From: Macrobrachium rosenbergii
Lineage: Eukaryota; Arthropoda; Malacostraca; Decapoda; Palaemonidae
Assembly (NCBI RefSeq): GCF_040412425.1
Contig: NC_089789.1
Span: 34,984,606-35,048,605, forward strand
Length of the DNA: 64,000 nt
Direction: 5' to 3'
The notes under the pieces were generated by a model, which was given only the letters and a program-made list of their open reading frames with translations, was not told the DNA's origin and made no database searches. This document shows, piece after piece, positions 62,815-64,000 of the stretch. The position numbers and the translations under genes were made by a program. How positions within the stretch are numbered: the stretch's first letter is position 1; each line of letters opens with the position of its first letter.

Positions 62815-64000
62815 AACTTGAAATACCGGAATTCAGACTTGAGATCCGGCGTAAATTTTAGATGAGGAAGTTTCTAATTCATGGTACATCTTAATCCATT
62901 CTGCACAGTGCGCAGTCAGTTCCATTACATTTTAACAATGGCAGATTTACAAGTTTTACTTCTATCGATTGGGAAGTGGGAGTTTTTTTTCTTATTACAA
63001 GGTACAGATACAGATTCTTTTTTATCTATAAATATATCCCCTTTCCCCATAGTTACATTTTATGAGTACGTATATATTTTATGAATCATATTACTTTTCA
63101 ACGTTACTCCAGCATCCGTTTTGTAAAGAACATCGATTCACGCCAGAATGTAGAAAATGAACTGAAATGATTTGAGTAAAGAGTTATATGATTGTTAACA
63201 CAAATATCACTGAGTATATATTTAGTGGGCAGATAATCATGTATCACGGAGGGATTTTCATACTCATAGGAATGCCGTATACTGTGCTATATCGAAGGGT
63301 TCTATGTAAGAGTAGAGTCATAAGATGGCGTCTTCCACGGGAAAAAGTATTTTAGTATTTCAATTGTCTGTGCTTAGCAAATATCTGTTGACATGCCACT
63401 GTGACGATTTTCGACAAAAAAATATGCTGCCTCTCCCATCAATTCTTGAGTATTGTAGTGGTATACTATGTTGCTTTCCCTACCAGAATTTTCAAGCAAT
63501 GGATATTTAGAATTATAACGGCCAATATACTAATTCTTTTTCTCTTGAAGACCATAAGATAACGCACGTAAATTCTGTGATGAATGCCGAATAATTAGTG
63601 TTCGAGTGTTTTTTAGCATAAATGTGACCACTTACAGCATTCTTCTTGATTATTTTTATATATAAAAACCTAAGAAAGAAGCGAAAATCTTTAGTATCAT
63701 GAAAATTTTCAGTGAGACTAGCTTGCCTTGCATGCGAAGCACACTGGCCACCCATATAATCTCTCTGAAACTCTCTGAATGGCCACATTATCAGTATCCT
63801 AGGGCGCCAAGTCCTGTTTTCAAAAGAGACGTCTGGCAGTACAGATATTTACTTCTTTATGGAAGAGATGTGTGTGTGTCGAATGAGAATGAAAGCTAGT
63901 GGTTTGAGTTGTTAAAAAGAGCTGCTTGTGTAGAGTATGTGGAGTAAGAAGTATGGGGTACCAAAGGTTTGTGAGAGGTGTATAAATTCGCAGGTGTTAA
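62815..64000. other. Unannotated intergenic DNA at the right edge
   Basis: Frames at 63325-63510 (plus), 63513-63788 (minus) and 63699-63899 (plus) are short and featureless. A YY1-like aagatggcgtc at 63323-63333 is the only motif noted. Confidence 0.45.

Overview
This is a eukaryotic, AT-rich, repeat-dominated window with almost no long open reading frame outside simple repeats. Very long (TA)n, (CT/GA)n, (CA/GT)n, (AAT/ATT)n and (TATG)n tracts, tRNA-derived SINE-like units next to microsatellites, and a 313-bp interspersed element that I recall only from memory as decapod-like point to a crustacean, most likely a decapod shrimp, crayfish or crab. The species cannot be named from sequence alone.

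Layout. Positions 1 to about 36,000 are a gene-poor desert: a 36-bp minisatellite at the left edge; two foldback elements (531-800 and a 553-bp, Tc1/mariner-like one at 9007-9560); a roughly 900-bp almost pure polypyrimidine block (15766-16674); a tandem array of about 269-bp units that each carry tRNA-like Pol III A and B boxes, with the first unit inverted (23542-26643); a 47-bp minisatellite (29363-30613); and a 28-bp minisatellite (32150-33390). A CpG-rich island near 27.8-28.4 kb is the only promoter-like stretch there.

From about 37.6 to 48.25 kb a plus-strand three-exon transcript can be built from splice sites and tandem poly(A) signals. It has only short open frames and a last exon made of degenerate repeats, so it looks like a long non-coding RNA or a short-peptide gene. 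Its first intron holds a cluster of four related segments, one inverted. From about 49.25 to 59.95 kb a convergent minus-strand gene is suggested by a CCAAT-bearing promoter region, a strong first 5' splice site, a terminal coding exon ending in a serine/glutamate-rich tail, and a poly(A) signal about 870 bases past the stop. Its internal exons are uncertain and I recognise no protein family. The last 4 kb are intergenic, with a complete 313-bp interspersed element flanked by a 12-bp target-site duplication at 62478-62814.

Most long translations of this window are Tyr-Ile, His-Thr, Ser-Leu, Asn or Glu runs from microsatellites and are not genes. All splice and promoter assignments were made by eye and are inference.
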